Assembly: GCA_033239125.1 (NCBI GenBank)
Contig: BSWB01000004.1
Span: forward strand, 139,326,426 to 139,390,425
Direction: 5' to 3'
Origin: Fagopyrum homotropicum
Lineage: Eukaryota > Streptophyta > Magnoliopsida > Caryophyllales > Polygonaceae
Length of the DNA stretch: 64,000 bases
Part shown: positions 11,285-22,043 of the stretch, piece after piece
How the letters are laid out: each line of letters begins with the position of its first letter
Numbering within the stretch: the stretch's first letter is position 1
Made by a program: the position numbers and the translations under genes
Notes under the pieces: model-generated
Seen by the model: the letters and a program-made list of their open reading frames with translations, nothing else
Database searches by the model: none
What the model was told of the DNA's origin: nothing

Positions 11285-12852
11285 TCACTGCGGCGGCGGT
11301 GGAGGTGGGAATGGAGAGAAACTCGGATCATAGAACTGCCCAAACTGCTGGCGGTAGACGTCCCTCATCATGTGGTCAAGGTCGTCTAAGCGTCCGTCTC
11401 TAGCATCCGCCCGAATCTCTAGCGCTCCAACTCTCTCCGAAAGTCCGGTAGCCCAATCCGGCATATGCTCGTACCATCCCGGGGCGTGACTGTACCATGA
11501 TGGGGCATCGGACGGTACTGGTGGTGGTGGTGGTGGTGGTGCTGCTAGCTGCTCTGTGGACCAAGGAGGTGGGGTGGAATACCATGTGGGAGGTGTGGCC
11601 ATCCACGTGGGCCTCTCACTCACGCTAGCGCGGCGAGATGACGAGCCTGAGGCTCTAGCCGGACGTGGAGAGCGTCGAGGTACATCTGGGGCCGCCTCCG
11701 GCTGGTCCGGAAACGTGCCAAACTCGTGCTCCGCTCCTCCTCCACTCTCGAACTGATCTCCCATATCCTCCTCCTCCACAACCGGTGGTGGAACGTAAGG
11801 GGGAGCTACTAGCCTGTTCGCATGCATCGCAGCGAACGTCTCCTTCCAATTGTGGCGTCCCGCCACAATGGAATACTCCGGCAGTCACTCAATACCCCTG
11901 CCTGTCCTGCTCTCCCAAGGCATGCCGCATAAGGCGGACCTCCATGTGTGGGGAAGATGAGTCCCCTAACCATAAAAGCATGTAGCCCTAAGGGAACGGC
12001 CGGTATGCGGGTGCAAGCAGAAAAATCTACACCAAATGTCCTAGCAATGTGGGTAACTATCCCACCATATCCAATGTTCCCCTTCTTCTTGTTCTTGAGT
12101 TTACTCATCGTAGCCGTCAAAAGAGTGGCACAATCTGCACGGCGACCGTATAGCATGCTATAGAGCAAGAATAGCTCATCCGTCTTGATCTTTTGGGGCG
12201 TCTCCGTCCTAGGAAAGAGACACTCCGAAAGAACGCGGTGTGCTATCTTCAAAGCTAGATGGTACATCAATCTAGCCTTGGTATCGGCGGGTTGCCAACG
12301 GTCCTCGTCGGCGTATATCATCGCTACTTCCTCCCAAAAGTTCTTGGGGTAAACTCCACTAGGAAATCGACCGTTATAGGTCTCATGGAACCCGAAAATG
12401 GTCCCAAACTCAACAATACTCAAATGGTAGTCTTGTTCCATGAGACGGAAGGAGACGGTCCTATCTACGTGACTGTGCTCGAAGGACGTCACAACCTCCC
12501 GGGTAATCTCCTCGTAGGCGTCTTCACGAATGTTCGTGAAGACAAGCAATCCGGCTCTATCCAAGAGCCATGTAAGATCATCAACTATGTTGAGAGGATG
12601 TAGATCCTCCAACAACAAATACCTAGGACCTATCACTGTCCTCTCCTTGATCCGGTCAAGTGCAGCAAGGTGGTTCTCATGTATGGTTGGGATGCTAGGG
12701 TGAGGAGGTGAAGATGGAGGTGAAGGTGAAGATGGTAGTGAAGGAGATGAGGGTGGTGGTGCCCTAGAGGTAGAGGGGTTGCCCTTTCTTTTCTTATTTT
12801 GCTCTCCCTTCTTCTCTTTTATCCTTCCCGACATTCTCCTTACAAAGTCCAT
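11285..12852 (-). pseudogene. E2 env-like (Athila third ORF), frameshifted
   Basis: The main frame starts at 12852 with a Lys/Arg-rich, then Ser/Pro-rich head. It includes a conserved central region with IHENHLAALDRI, GPRYLLLEDL, YHLSIVEFGTIFGF and ARTETPQK-like residues (here PRTETPQK). It shifts frame near 11870 and continues in another frame to 11285 with Pro-rich, Trp/Tyr-rich sequence ending in polyproline. Athila elements carry such an ORF between pol and the 3' LTR; its function is not established, and I see no clear signal peptide or membrane segment. The E4 counterpart (30545-31954) shares the TETPQK segment and GGIVTHIA. Confidence 0.8.
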
Positions 12853-13681
12853 TTTTCACCAAAAATTACGGTCTGTTCTTCAGGTTCCACGGCCGTGGTT
12901 TACCCAGAGACCGTGATTCGTCTCAGAATCTTGCGAATCTCAGCGAATTCACCAACAATCACCACAACAAGCAGTCCTAATCTAATTCCTTCCAGTCTTT
13001 GTTAGTTCTTCCTAAAAATCTATAGCAAAAACGAACCAAATCCGCAAAAATCAAGAAGAAAGAATAAACCTCTTTTTCGGATTGAAAAACCCGAAATGCA
13101 CGTTTGTTGATGGATTTCCGCTCGGTTTGTCGCTTGGATCTTGTTCGTGGTTGGATTTGCTGCAGTTTAGGATGAAGAATCGTCGAAAACGATTAGAAAA
13201 CGAGGAATTGGAGGAGGTCGTGGGGTTTCGGCGTTTAGGGCGTGGAAAGGGGTAAGTTTTTGGGAAATTTTGTGAAGAATGTGGCTTATATAGTCGCAGG
13301 CAAAATTTTGAAAATCACGGTCTGTCGGGGTGTTCCACGGCCGTGGAAGTGTACGGACCCGTGGTTTTGGTGATTTTTCAAAGGCTTTTGAGAATTACGG
13401 CCACTGTAGCTATGACGACCGTAATTTAGACCGTGGAACCTTCTGCAAAGCTTCAAAGTCCAAATTTCGTCGCTCTTCTTCGACATTATTCTCCCTTTCT
13501 CCTTTTCCATCGCTCCTACAACCAAAAACACGAACATACCGGAAGAAATCGAGGCAAAATAAAGCGAAAACATCTATTCTAAGCTAAACTATGAATTGAA
13601 AACAAAAACAAAAATGCAATACCTTGGGTTGCCTCCCAAGAAGCGCTTTGTTTAAGGTCCGTAGCTAGACCAGTCTCGCAC
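12853..13681 (-). other. E2 pol-env intergenic region with palindromes
   Basis: This ~0.8 kb gap has no supported gene. It contains perfect CCACGGCCGTGG at 12887-12898 and 13335-13346, with half-sites (GACCGTAATTTA, ACCGTGGAAC) up to about 13440. E4 has its own family version of the palindrome in the equivalent gap (32002-32520). Confidence 0.75.
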
Positions 13682-15415
13682 TTATTCGAGTGCGGTAGGC
13701 GCAAACTCCTTTGCTTGGAGTTCCGGTGTGTACTTCTTGAGTCGTTGACCGTTCACCTTAAAACTTCCACTAGCTTCACCCCATACTTCAACTTTGGAGA
13801 TCTCGTTGATGCACTCCTCTATGATGTGTAGGTGTTCGTCCGGAAAGGAATCATCAATGGGTAGATGGTCGTCCTCTAGATGTGTGAGGCGACTCAAATG
13901 ATCCGCAACAGAATTTTCTGAACCTTTCTTGTCGCGGATCTCAAGATCGAATTCTTGTAGGAGAAGAATCCATCTAATTAGCCTTGGCTTCGCGTCTTTC
14001 TTCGCAAGGAGGTACCGGATCGCGGCATGATCCGTGTAGACAATCACCTTTGCACCTACAAGATAAGAGCGAAACTTGTCAATAGCGTAGACAATGGCTA
14101 GAAATTCTTTCTCTGTAGTGGCGTAGTTGAGCTGGGCTTCGTCTAGCGTCTTGCTAGCGTAGTATATGGCATGGGTTCGCCCTTCCTTTCGTTGTCCAAG
14201 AACAGCTTCAATAGCTACGTCACTAGCATCGCACATAATCTCGAAGGGGAGAGTCCAATCCGGGGGTTGAATAATAGGTGCTGAAATTAGAGCTTGCCGA
14301 ATGGTGTTAAACGCATCTAAACAATCCTGCGAAAACTCAAAAACCGCATCCTTCATCAATAGATTAGTGAGAGGTTTTGATATCTTAGAAAAGTCCTTAA
14401 TGAAGCGTCTATAAAATCCAGCATGTCCTAGGAAACTTCTTATCCCTTTCACCGAAATTGGGGGAGGAAGTTTCTCTATGGTCTCTATCTTAGCCTTGTC
14501 TACCTCTATCCCTCTACTAGAGACTAAGTGACCTAATACGATTCCTTCCTTAACCATTAATTGACACTTCTCCCAATTAAGAACTAGGTTAGTGTCTTCA
14601 CAACGTTGTAAAACAAGAGAAAGGTTAGAAAGACAATCGTTAAAAGAGGAACCGTATACGGAGAAGTCGTCCATGAAGACTTCCATGATTTCCTCTACGT
14701 ACTCGGAGAAGATGGCCATCATGCACCGTTGAAAGGTGGCTGGGGCGTTGCAAAGCCCGAACGGCATTCTCCTATAGGCGAACGTACCCCAAGGGCACGT
14801 GAATGTGGTCTTCTCCTGATCGTCCGGATGTATCGGAATCTGAAAGAAACCACTATAACCGTCAAGGTAGCAAAAATGTGAATGTTGTGCTAACCTTTCA
14901 AGCATTTGATCGATGAGTGGTAAGGGAAAGTGATCCTTCCGCGTTGCGTTGTTGAGCTTGCGGTAGTCTATGCACATTCGCCATCCAGTCACGGTTCGGG
15001 TAGGAATGAGTTCGTTGTTTTTGTTGGTGATGACCGTCATTCCCCCCTTTTTCGGAACTACTTGAACTGGACTCACCCATTTGCTATCGGAGATAGGATA
15101 GATGATACCTGCATCAAGAAGTTTAAGAATTTCCTTCTTGACAACCTCCTTCATGGTCGGATTCAACCGCCTTTGAGGTTGTCTTGAAGTTCTAAAATCC
15201 TCCTCCATTAGTATCTTATGCATACATAGGGAGGGTTTAATTCCTACTAAGTCCTCGATAGTGTAGCCTATGGCTTTTCTATGTTTCCTAAGGACTATCA
15301 TGAGCTGTTCATGTTCATATATGCTTAGTTCGGAGCTAACAATGACCGGAAAGGTAGAATTAGATCCAAGAAAAGCGTACCTTAGATGAGTAGGAAGTGG
15401 TTTGAGTTCCATCAC
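13682..15415 (-). CDS. E2 pol fragment: reverse transcriptase and RNase H, integrase deleted
   Basis: This is one open frame of 577 codons. Reverse transcriptase covers about residues 60-330, with WRMCIDYRKLN, CYLDGYSGFFQI and the catalytic FMDD. RNase H follows with CDASD, YTDHAAIRYLL and VADHLSRL near residue 515. About 30 residues later the frame jumps directly to SGSFKVNGQRLKKY, which in E4 and other Athila polyproteins lies at the very end of integrase. No HHCC or DDE segment is present. The deletion keeps the frame. RNase H has AIEAVL where related sequences usually have a Gly. It copies element RNA to DNA in a particle, but could not integrate alone. Confidence 0.9.
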   Translation of the reverse strand: MMELKPLPTHLRYAFLGSNSTFPVIVSSELSIYEHEQLMIVLRKHRKAIGYTIEDLVGIKPSLCMHKILMEEDFRTSRQPQRRLNPTMKEVVKKEILKLLDAGIIYPISDSKWVSPVQVVPKKGGMTVITNKNNELIPTRTVTGWRMCIDYRKLNNATRKDHFPLPLIDQMLERLAQHSHFCYLDGYSGFFQIPIHPDDQEKTTFTCPWGTFAYRRMPFGLCNAPATFQRCMMAIFSEYVEEIMEVFMDDFSVYGSSFNDCLSNLSLVLQRCEDTNLVLNWEKCQLMVKEGIVLGHLVSSRGIEVDKAKIETIEKLPPPISVKGIRSFLGHAGFYRRFIKDFSKISKPLTNLLMKDAVFEFSQDCLDAFNTIRQALISAPIIQPPDWTLPFEIMCDASDVAIEAVLGQRKEGRTHAIYYASKTLDEAQLNYATTEKEFLAIVYAIDKFRSYLVGAKVIVYTDHAAIRYLLAKKDAKPRLIRWILLLQEFDLEIRDKKGSENSVADHLSRLTHLEDDHLPIDDSFPDEHLHIIEECINEISKVEVWGEASGSFKVNGQRLKKYTPELQAKEFAPTALE

Positions 15416-15529
15416 TTTCGGAGCTTCCGATGGTCCTTGAGGGGCATCCGACGTTTCCTTAGAAGTTTCTAAGGTTGTTGAGTGGTTTGGAGAAGAATCA
15501 AAAGAAGTTGAAGAAATAAGCCGATCACC

Positions 15530-15832
15530 CTATTCCACGGTCAGAATTACGGCCTCTCCATGTGTTCCACGGCCGTGTAATCCCCTGGAATGGAGGTCGA
15601 TTTTGGTTGTGAAATCCACGGTCGTGGAATACAGGGTATGACCGTGGATTCTTACATTCTCAGCCTCATCGTGGAGTTTCTCAAACTCCACTTCATGCAT
15701 CTCTTCTTGTGCTTCTAAGGCTTCAATTTCCTCCTTGCACTCTTCTTCTTCCCCTACATTGGTTAGACTCATAGTGATAACCTTTTGTAAAGGATCGTTG
15801 AAGAGAATCGCACTTACCTCCTCCCTAGACAA
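15530..15832 (-). CDS. E2 acidic spacer between protease and reverse transcriptase
   Basis: The 100-codon frame is Glu-rich (EEEECKEEIEALEAQEEM) and has no catalytic motif. It corresponds to the acidic linker after the protease in E4. Its last third is made by the palindrome block 15567-15653 (CCACGGCCGTGT and CCACGGTCGTGG), which is translated as LHSRGLHGRGTHGE. It is probably a stretch of the original polyprotein now cut off by stops, not a separate protein. Confidence 0.55.
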   Translation of the reverse strand: MSREEVSAILFNDPLQKVITMSLTNVGEEEECKEEIEALEAQEEMHEVEFEKLHDEAENVRIHGHTLYSTTVDFTTKIDLHSRGLHGRGTHGEAVILTVE

Positions 15833-15904
15833 ACCTTCTTCATCTTGGATATCTTAAATATCCTCGTCAAAGATTGGCTCCTTTACTAGAGTGGAAAGAA
15901 CGAA

Positions 15905-16459
15905 CTATACTTTCTCTTCTCCAATATCAAAAGCGAGTCTCCCATTCTTGCAATCGACCATGCAGCCGGAAGTTGCAAGAAACGGTCTTCCGAGTATGAT
16001 CGGGACCGGACTATCTGCAGGAATGTCAAGCACGACAAAATCAATAGGGACAAAGAATTTACCTAGCTTGACCGGGACGTCTTCTACAATACTGACGGGG
16101 CAAGTGATGGATCGATCCGCCATGTATAACGTCATCTTGACCGGTTTAGGATCGCCTAAACCGATCTTCCTACATAATGCAAGTGGTATGATGCTCACAC
16201 TTGCTCCCAAGTCACATAAAGCGTCGTATGTGACATCTCCCACTCCAATGGGAATGCAAAATGACCCTGGATCCTTCAACTTTGGGGGCATTTTCTCCTT
16301 CATAGTCTTGATGAGATCCGAAGAATCCGAACTCATCTTGACCTCACCGAAATCTTCTAGCTTCCTCTTGTTAGAGAGGAGTTCTTTCAAGAACTTGCCA
16401 TAAGCCGGCATACCTACAATAACATCAATGAAGGGTATATTAATATGCAGCTTGCTCAT
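15905..16459 (-). CDS. E2 aspartic protease region
   Basis: The 184-codon frame begins MSKLHINIPF and carries the retropepsin-like active site as CDLGASVSIIP (residues about 82-92), then IILGRPFLAT about 70 residues on. DLG in place of DTG/DSG is usual in Athila elements and is also present in E4. The enzyme would cleave the gag-pol polyprotein. It is in a different frame from the upstream gag; the shift lies near 16580, where E4 is continuous. Confidence 0.85.
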   Translation of the reverse strand: MSKLHINIPFIDVIVGMPAYGKFLKELLSNKRKLEDFGEVKMSSDSSDLIKTMKEKMPPKLKDPGSFCIPIGVGDVTYDALCDLGASVSIIPLALCRKIGLGDPKPVKMTLYMADRSITCPVSIVEDVPVKLGKFFVPIDFVVLDIPADSPVPIILGRPFLATSGCMVDCKNGRLAFDIGEEKV

Positions 16460-16488
16460 GAGTTCTATGAACTTACCGAATTGTTTGT

Positions 16489-17757
16489 CTAGGCGCGCTC
16501 GCGCTCTAGATTGAGGGAACGGTAGGGGAGGTTTGTAAGCTGGAGGGGGAACATAGACATCTTCCTTCTCCTTCCCTTTCCTTTGTCCTTCTCTACGGGG
16601 ACTTCAACGAACGTAGGCTGCGGATCGGTGGTAGTCACTCCGCTCCTAGTTGTAATCGCCATTACCCTTCCCTTAGGGTTGTCCTCCGTCTTTCCTGGAA
16701 GTTTCCCTTGATTTCTAGGAACTTCCTCCGCGTGGTTGAACAATTGGTTTTCCAAAACTTTTTGAGCTTTGTCAACCTTAGAGACTTGATCGTCAACCTT
16801 GATGAGGCGGTTCTCCAATCCTTGAAGCTTTCCCAAGATTGTTTCCAACATGGGATCGGACTTCTCCTTTCCCGTATTGTTTCCTCCATTAGATGATTGC
16901 CCCTGGCTTTTCAAAGGAGTAGAGGAAGAGGAAGGTGGAGTTAGCGAATTAGAATTGGAAGGATAGGAGTTACCGGAATTTTGTTGATTGGAGCGCCAAT
17001 TGTTGTTGTTTGAACCCCTATTGTTGTTCCAATAGTTGTTGTTCCGGTTGTTGTTGTTTCCATTCCAATTGTTATTCCGGTTATTGTTCCGGTTATTGTT
17101 GTTGCGGTTGGTGTTATCACCGCCATTGTTGTTGCCCAAATAGCCAACATCCTTCTCTTGTTGCTTTGGGAAGTTGGTCTTGATAGTCTCCTTCAACTCT
17201 TTGATCTCATTGTTGAGGGAGAAAATTTGATTTTGAGCTTCATGTGTGAGCTTCGCTCCTTGCTCCACGCGATTTCCCTCCGCTTTCCGGTGGGAATACT
17301 TCTCTATGACTCTTTCTTGCTTCTCAATGAAGTCCCAAGCGTCATCTTCTCTCATGTCCATGAACGTTCCGCATGAGAGGGATTGGAGGTTGAATTGCGT
17401 TCCCGCATCCAGCCCCTTATAATAGATCTCCAGCAAGGCAAGCTTGGATATGCCATGATGAGGGCAATCCAAGAGCAAGTCCTGAAACCTTTCCCAAGAT
17501 TGAAACAAGCTTTCGTTAGGTCTCATTGAAAAGGCATTAATCTTACCTCTAAGTTCCGCCGTTTTGGAGGGCGGAAAGAATTTGGTGAGAAACTCCGCGG
17601 AAAGGTCTTCCCACGTGTCTAGTTTCCCATTGGGAAGAGCTTGATACCATGACAACGCTTTCCCTTTCAAAGAGAAAAAGAAAGGTTTGAGCTTATAGCT
17701 GTTGGTAGTAGCGTTCTTCGGTCTCATTGTCTCCATCATACACTCAAAGTTTTGCAA
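16489..17757 (-). pseudogene. E2 gag, main part with Asn-rich tail
   Basis: Residues 1-160 match Athila gag (LSWYQALPNGKLDTWEDL, EFLTKFFPPSKTAELRGK, PHHGISKLALLEIYYKGLD, DAWDFIEKQE). Residues about 205-265 are mostly Asn with Arg, Trp and Gly (16960-17140). A second conserved part (TRSGVTTTDPQP) leads toward protease but is shifted out of frame. No CCHC knuckle is visible. The true gag frame extends upstream of this ATG, where a small deletion near 17770 joins it out of frame to 17736-18335. Confidence 0.85.
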
Positions 17758-18335
17758 GTGTTGGTGTGGAGATTCAGCGCTTGTACCGCCAAATTGGCTT
17801 GCACATCTTCAGCATCAAATTTCACACCCAAGCGGCGTGGTTGTTGTGTTGGATCCATCCGCTGGCCAAGAGTTCTTGGCTCATTATCCACGCGTTCGAC
17901 TCTCACATTCCTAGGTGGAATGCGGCGATTAGCAGCTCCTTGTGGATGGAAAGGATTCATATTGATCGTGGGATCAATCTCTTCTAACGGTGGCATGGAA
18001 GAGTCACTATCATCAGCGGATGAGTGACTTTTTCTTCTAGACCTTGATCTCCTTCTTGAGGACTTCTTGCTTCCCTTATTCTTAAGGTCGCTCATCTCTA
18101 TCCTCATTTGGAAGATCATGTCTTGTAGACCGTTAACTTGAGATTGATGACGATCCATCTCATCCTGGCGGAGAGTCTCATTCCATCGGAGTTGAGCTTC
18201 CTTCTCCGCCAACTCCGTTTGAAGATCACGTTCGTGTTCTTCAGCCATCTTCTTTTCCTTGCGCTTTTGCCTCAAGGTTTTCTCTAGCTCTTGATCAAGA
18301 GGTAAGAGATCTGCGGTGTTCCTAGACCTGCGCAT
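17736..18335 (-). pseudogene. E2 gag N-terminal part
   Basis: This reads MRRSRNTADLLPLDQELEKT, then a charged, probably coiled-coil region, a Ser/Arg-rich stretch (KKSSRRRSRSRRKSHSS), and TLGQRMDPTQQPRRLGVKFD. E4 has the matching TLGQRMDPNQQLRRPGVN followed by ~25 residues that E2 has lost. That loss puts the last 20 codons out of frame with the rest of gag. The start is chosen at the first ATG after the leader. Confidence 0.8.
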
Positions 18336-18412
18336 GCACTCAAAGAGATATCAAATAACGAGAGCAAGCTCCCAAGCTTGACAACCGGCTACCGGATTCG
18401 GCCTAAACCAAA

Positions 18413-18430
18413 TCCCCGGCAACGGCGCCA
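18413..18430 (-). other. E2 primer binding site (tRNA-Asp type)
   Basis: On the minus strand it reads TGGCGCCGTTGCCGGGGA, six bases inside the 5' LTR. This complements the 3' end of plant tRNA-Asp(GUC) and is the primer site known for Athila elements. Confidence 0.9.
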
Positions 18431-18436
18431 AAAACT

Positions 18437-20207
18437 TGTTCGCCCCTAGAGGTGTGTGCAAATAAGTTTTAAATTTATAAAACTAGAATCAAGTAGCGAA
18501 CCCGCAGTGTACGGATCGACGTAGTTAAGCAAGAATTCCAGAGTATCGAACACAGGGATTTGGGGGGAACGAACTCGATTGCAGATTATCAAGCAAGTAA
18601 ATATGGGAGTTTTGCAAATATTGGGAAAACAACAATCCTAAAGATCCAGGTATCCAGCTGTGGCAATCGATTCAAGATATACTTGATGATGTAAAGACAG
18701 AGTTGAGATATGCAAAGGTATACTAATGTAAGGTAATCGTACGGTGAAGTTCCAAAAACCTTATATAACTCACCTACAGGGCACTCTCTATACAGGTTGT
18801 TGAGGCTCAATATAGAAGGATTCTAGAGATGAAAATTAGTGTCAAATACCCAAACTTATAACCTAAGGATCAAGACTAACTTAACCGATTGAGGTTGTGA
18901 CACTCACAATCGAGGTAGAGGTTGTTGAGGCTTCACTACCACCTAGAAAAGACAAGTCTAAACTAAGCTAAAGCAAATCTTTAACTTTAGATTAAAGTAA
19001 AAGCAAGTTCGTAGACTTAAGGGAAATCACGGTTAGTTCTTGAGGTTCCACGGCCGTGGACTCAAGAACATACCGTAATTTAGGGTTGTCGGCGAGTCTC
19101 TCTAACTCTCAGGGTCTAATCTGTTTGCGATCGATCTATCATCATCTAAGCCACAACTATCAACCCTTCACCTTAGAATTGTTAAGGGTTTTTAGCCAAT
19201 AACAGTCATGTTGATATCAATTCAAGAATTAAAAGATAAAAAGATGAAAACTTTCAAGAACTTTCAATAATCTTCAATTCAATCTCAAAGTCACAAAGAG
19301 AACAAGCAATGTCAAAAGATTCACAATAGAACAAGCAATCGTAATCCTAGGAAAGAAAAGAGAAAACGGGATGTCAATCCGTTTTCCGAGTCAAACCTAA
19401 ACAAGAAGAGAGATCTTCTTGCAAAATCTTCCAAGAACTTCGATCTTCCGCCAATCCGGAGATCTCAACAGCAATCTCCACCAAAAGTGCGAGATTAGAG
19501 GAATTGCCAAACACGAACTTCGATCTCTCAAAGAGATGTCAATAATTCCAAGCAAGCTAATCGAAGTGTAAGCGTGTCTAAGCGGTCCTAAGCGATGATG
19601 AATGAGGGTAAGCGGGGGTAAGCGAAGGTGACGGATTCTTGCTTCGTCCGTCTTTTTATAGTGCAGGGCAAAATATCGGCCCGGCCCAATCTTTAAAAGA
19701 TCGTGGCTTCAAAGTGTGGCGAAAAGATTCGCCAAGATCACGGTCGTGGAAGTGTTCCACGACCGTAATTTAGAGCGTGGAAACAAATACGGTTTGCAAC
19801 ATATGTTCCACGGCCGTGTAATCCCCTAGAATGAACATGAATTTCTGACTCCAAATCCACGGTCGTGGAATTGAACGTGGAATGTGATACGGCCGTATTT
19901 TAGGGCGTGGTTTAGGGCAAGAACGTGATTCTTCCCTAAACTCGTGCATTCCTCAAGCTAAAACTCCAATTTGCTTCCAAAGAAAGTTCCTAATCCATGG
20001 ACATATCAACTCAACTCTCCTTTGCTCGATTCCGTTCGGAAATAGCTCCAAATCACCTATAATCAACATAGAACTAGTGTAGACATCCATATCGACAATA
20101 TAGGTAATACTAGCTCACATATGCACAAAGTTCAATCAAAGACTATCAATATGAATCAAATACGTTTAGAAAACGTGCCTAAAATATCACAATATTTCAT
20201 GCTAACA
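18437..20207 (-). repeat. E2 5' LTR
   Basis: This is the LTR upstream of gag in element orientation and the same length as 8167-9937. A TATAAAAAG box is on the minus strand at 19652-19660, a plausible core promoter. The palindrome CCACGGCCGTGG is at about 19048-19059, and the larger cluster is at about 19737-19910. Confidence 0.95.
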
Positions 20208-21831
20208 CCACCCCGGGAAGGCGAATGTGGTAGCTGATGCTTTGAGCCGGAAGACGCCTAGGGAGAGGGCGATATCCCGGTTGACGGTACAACCACAGTT
20301 GTAGAGGGACTTGTCTTGGTTGGAGATAGAGATTCAGTTTCCCGATACTGATGGTCAGCTGGCTACCATGGAGTTACTTCCTGATCTGTTGGATGAGATC
20401 CGACAGAAGTAGGAGACTTGCCCGACTTTGATCAGGATCCGAGACAGGATGTCTCGAGATGAGGCCCCACAGTTTACTATTGGTGCAGATGGGGTGATGA
20501 GACGTCAGGATCGTGTTTGTTTGCCGTCAGACAGTGAGCTGAGACAGAGGATACTAGGTGAGGCTCATGCTACCCCATACTCAGTACATCCTGGAGCGAG
20601 TAAGATGTACAAGGATGTGAGACGGTCCATCTGGTGGGGTGGTTTGAAGCCCGATGTGACTCGGTATGTAGCTCAGTGCGCGACCTGCCAACAAGTCAAG
20701 ATTGAGCACCGTAGGTCTGGAGGAGAGCTCCACCCACTTCCAGTACCACAATGGAAGTGGGAGGATATATCTATGGATTTTGTCACATGTTTGAGACTCA
20801 GCAGAGGATTTGATGCTATTTGGGTAGTGGTAGACCGCCTGACGAAGACCGCACGTTTCATTCCGATAAAGGAAACGTGGCCGGTGAGTCGTCTGGCTGA
20901 GGAGTTCACCAGACACATTGTGAGACTCCATGGAGTACCGAGGACTATCGTCTCTGACAGGGATGGACGTTTTACCTCGAGATTTTGGCAGCAGGTACAT
21001 ACTACTTTGGGGACGAGTCTCCACTTTACTACCGCCTACCATCCACAGACAGACGGACAGTCTGAGAGGACCATTCAGACCTTAGAGGACATGCTTCGGG
21101 CGTGTGTACTAGATTGGGGACAGGTATGGCCTGATCATCTTCCACTGGTAGAGTTTTCGTATAATAATAGCTGGCACGCGTCTATTGGGATGACTCCTTG
21201 TGAGGCTTTGTACGGGCAGAGATGTCGTACACCATTATGTTGGGATGAGCCTAGCAGAGTTGATGGAGTAGCTCCAGATCAAATACAGGATGACATCGCT
21301 CAGATTGCCCTAGTCCGAGAGCGGATGTTAGCAGCTCAGAGTCGTTAGAAGTCCTACGCCGACAAAAGGCGTCGACCTTTGGAGTTTAGAGTGGGTGCTC
21401 AGGTGTGGCTGAGAGTGTCACCTACGAGAGGGGTCAGGCGTTTCGGCATTAAGGGGAAGCTGAGTCCCCGATATGTTGGACCTTTTGAGATCTTGGAGAG
21501 AGTTGGAGAGGTGGCCTACAGACTAGCACTACCGCCGAGACTAGAGAGTGTCCATCCGGTCTTTCATGTATCTCAGTTGAGAGAGTACATCCCGGATCCG
21601 AGACACATCATCAGCCATGAGGATCTGACAGTTGAGCCTGATCATACATTTGTAGAGTACCCAGTAGCTATCTTGGAGCGCAGTACTAGACGTCTGCGGT
21701 CCAAGGAGATACCTATGTTGAGGATCCAGTGGTCTAGGAGAGGAGCTGATGAGGCCACTTGGGAGATTGAGGAGAGTATTAGACGTAACTATCCCGAGTT
21801 CTTTGCGGGGTTAGAGATTACTCCTGTTTGA
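20208..21831 (+). pseudogene. E1 pol, 3' part: end of RNase H, integrase, chromodomain
   Basis: The frame resumes with PGKANVVADALSRK, the end of RNase H. Integrase follows: H...CATCQQ zinc-binding part near 20585-20700, then catalytic Asp in DFVTCLRL, Asp in SDRDGRF and Glu in DGQSERTIQ. The C-terminus reads EYPVAILERS...LRIQWSRRGADEATWE near 21655-21770, a chromodomain of the Tekay/Del kind, thought to steer integration to heterochromatin. Premature stops are TAG 20302, TAG 20410 and TAG 21346, each at a Gln position. The natural end is TGA 21829-21831. Confidence 0.93.
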
Positions 21832-22043
21832 CGAGTTAGTACTCGGATGTTGTGTTGTTTGACCTTTCAGGTTTTTATATTGATTTGAGTGATTCTGTTT
21901 TTGTGATACTTGTCTGTTGATGGTTGAGTAGTTGCATGGTAGAAAATGAAAATGTCGAGAAAACTAAAATATACCAAGTGAAATGTGTGAGTAAGAGGAA
22001 CATTCTAAGTTTCGGGACGAAACTTCTTTTAAGAGGGCACTGA
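21832..22043 (+). other. E1 3' untranslated region and polypurine tract
   Basis: A TTTCGGGACGAAAC motif is followed by AAGAGGGCACTGA (22031-22043) directly before the 3' LTR. The same TTTCGGGACGAAAC plus purine tract occurs in E5 on the minus strand near 42442-42475. It would prime plus-strand DNA synthesis. Confidence 0.8.

Larger units (their letters stand above)
8167..20207 (-). mobile_element. E2: Athila-type Ty3 LTR retrotransposon lacking integrase, nested in E1
   Basis: Its 1771-bp LTRs (8167-9937 and 18437-20207) begin TGTTCG and end TAACA on the plus strand. CCACC flanks it at 8162-8166 and 20208-20212. All coding sequence is on the minus strand: gag with an Asn-rich tail, protease with DLG, reverse transcriptase plus RNase H, then an env-like ORF. 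The primer site matches tRNA-Asp, as in Athila. Integrase is missing between RNase H and the last ~30 residues of pol. I saw seven single-base differences between the LTRs, so insertion is recent. Frameshifts also affect gag, the gag/protease boundary and the env-like gene. Confidence 0.95.

Noticed and set aside
11285..12852. Calling the Athila third ORF a true envelope protein
   Set aside because: I see no clear signal peptide, cleavage site or membrane segment in E2 or E4; env-like is used only for its position.
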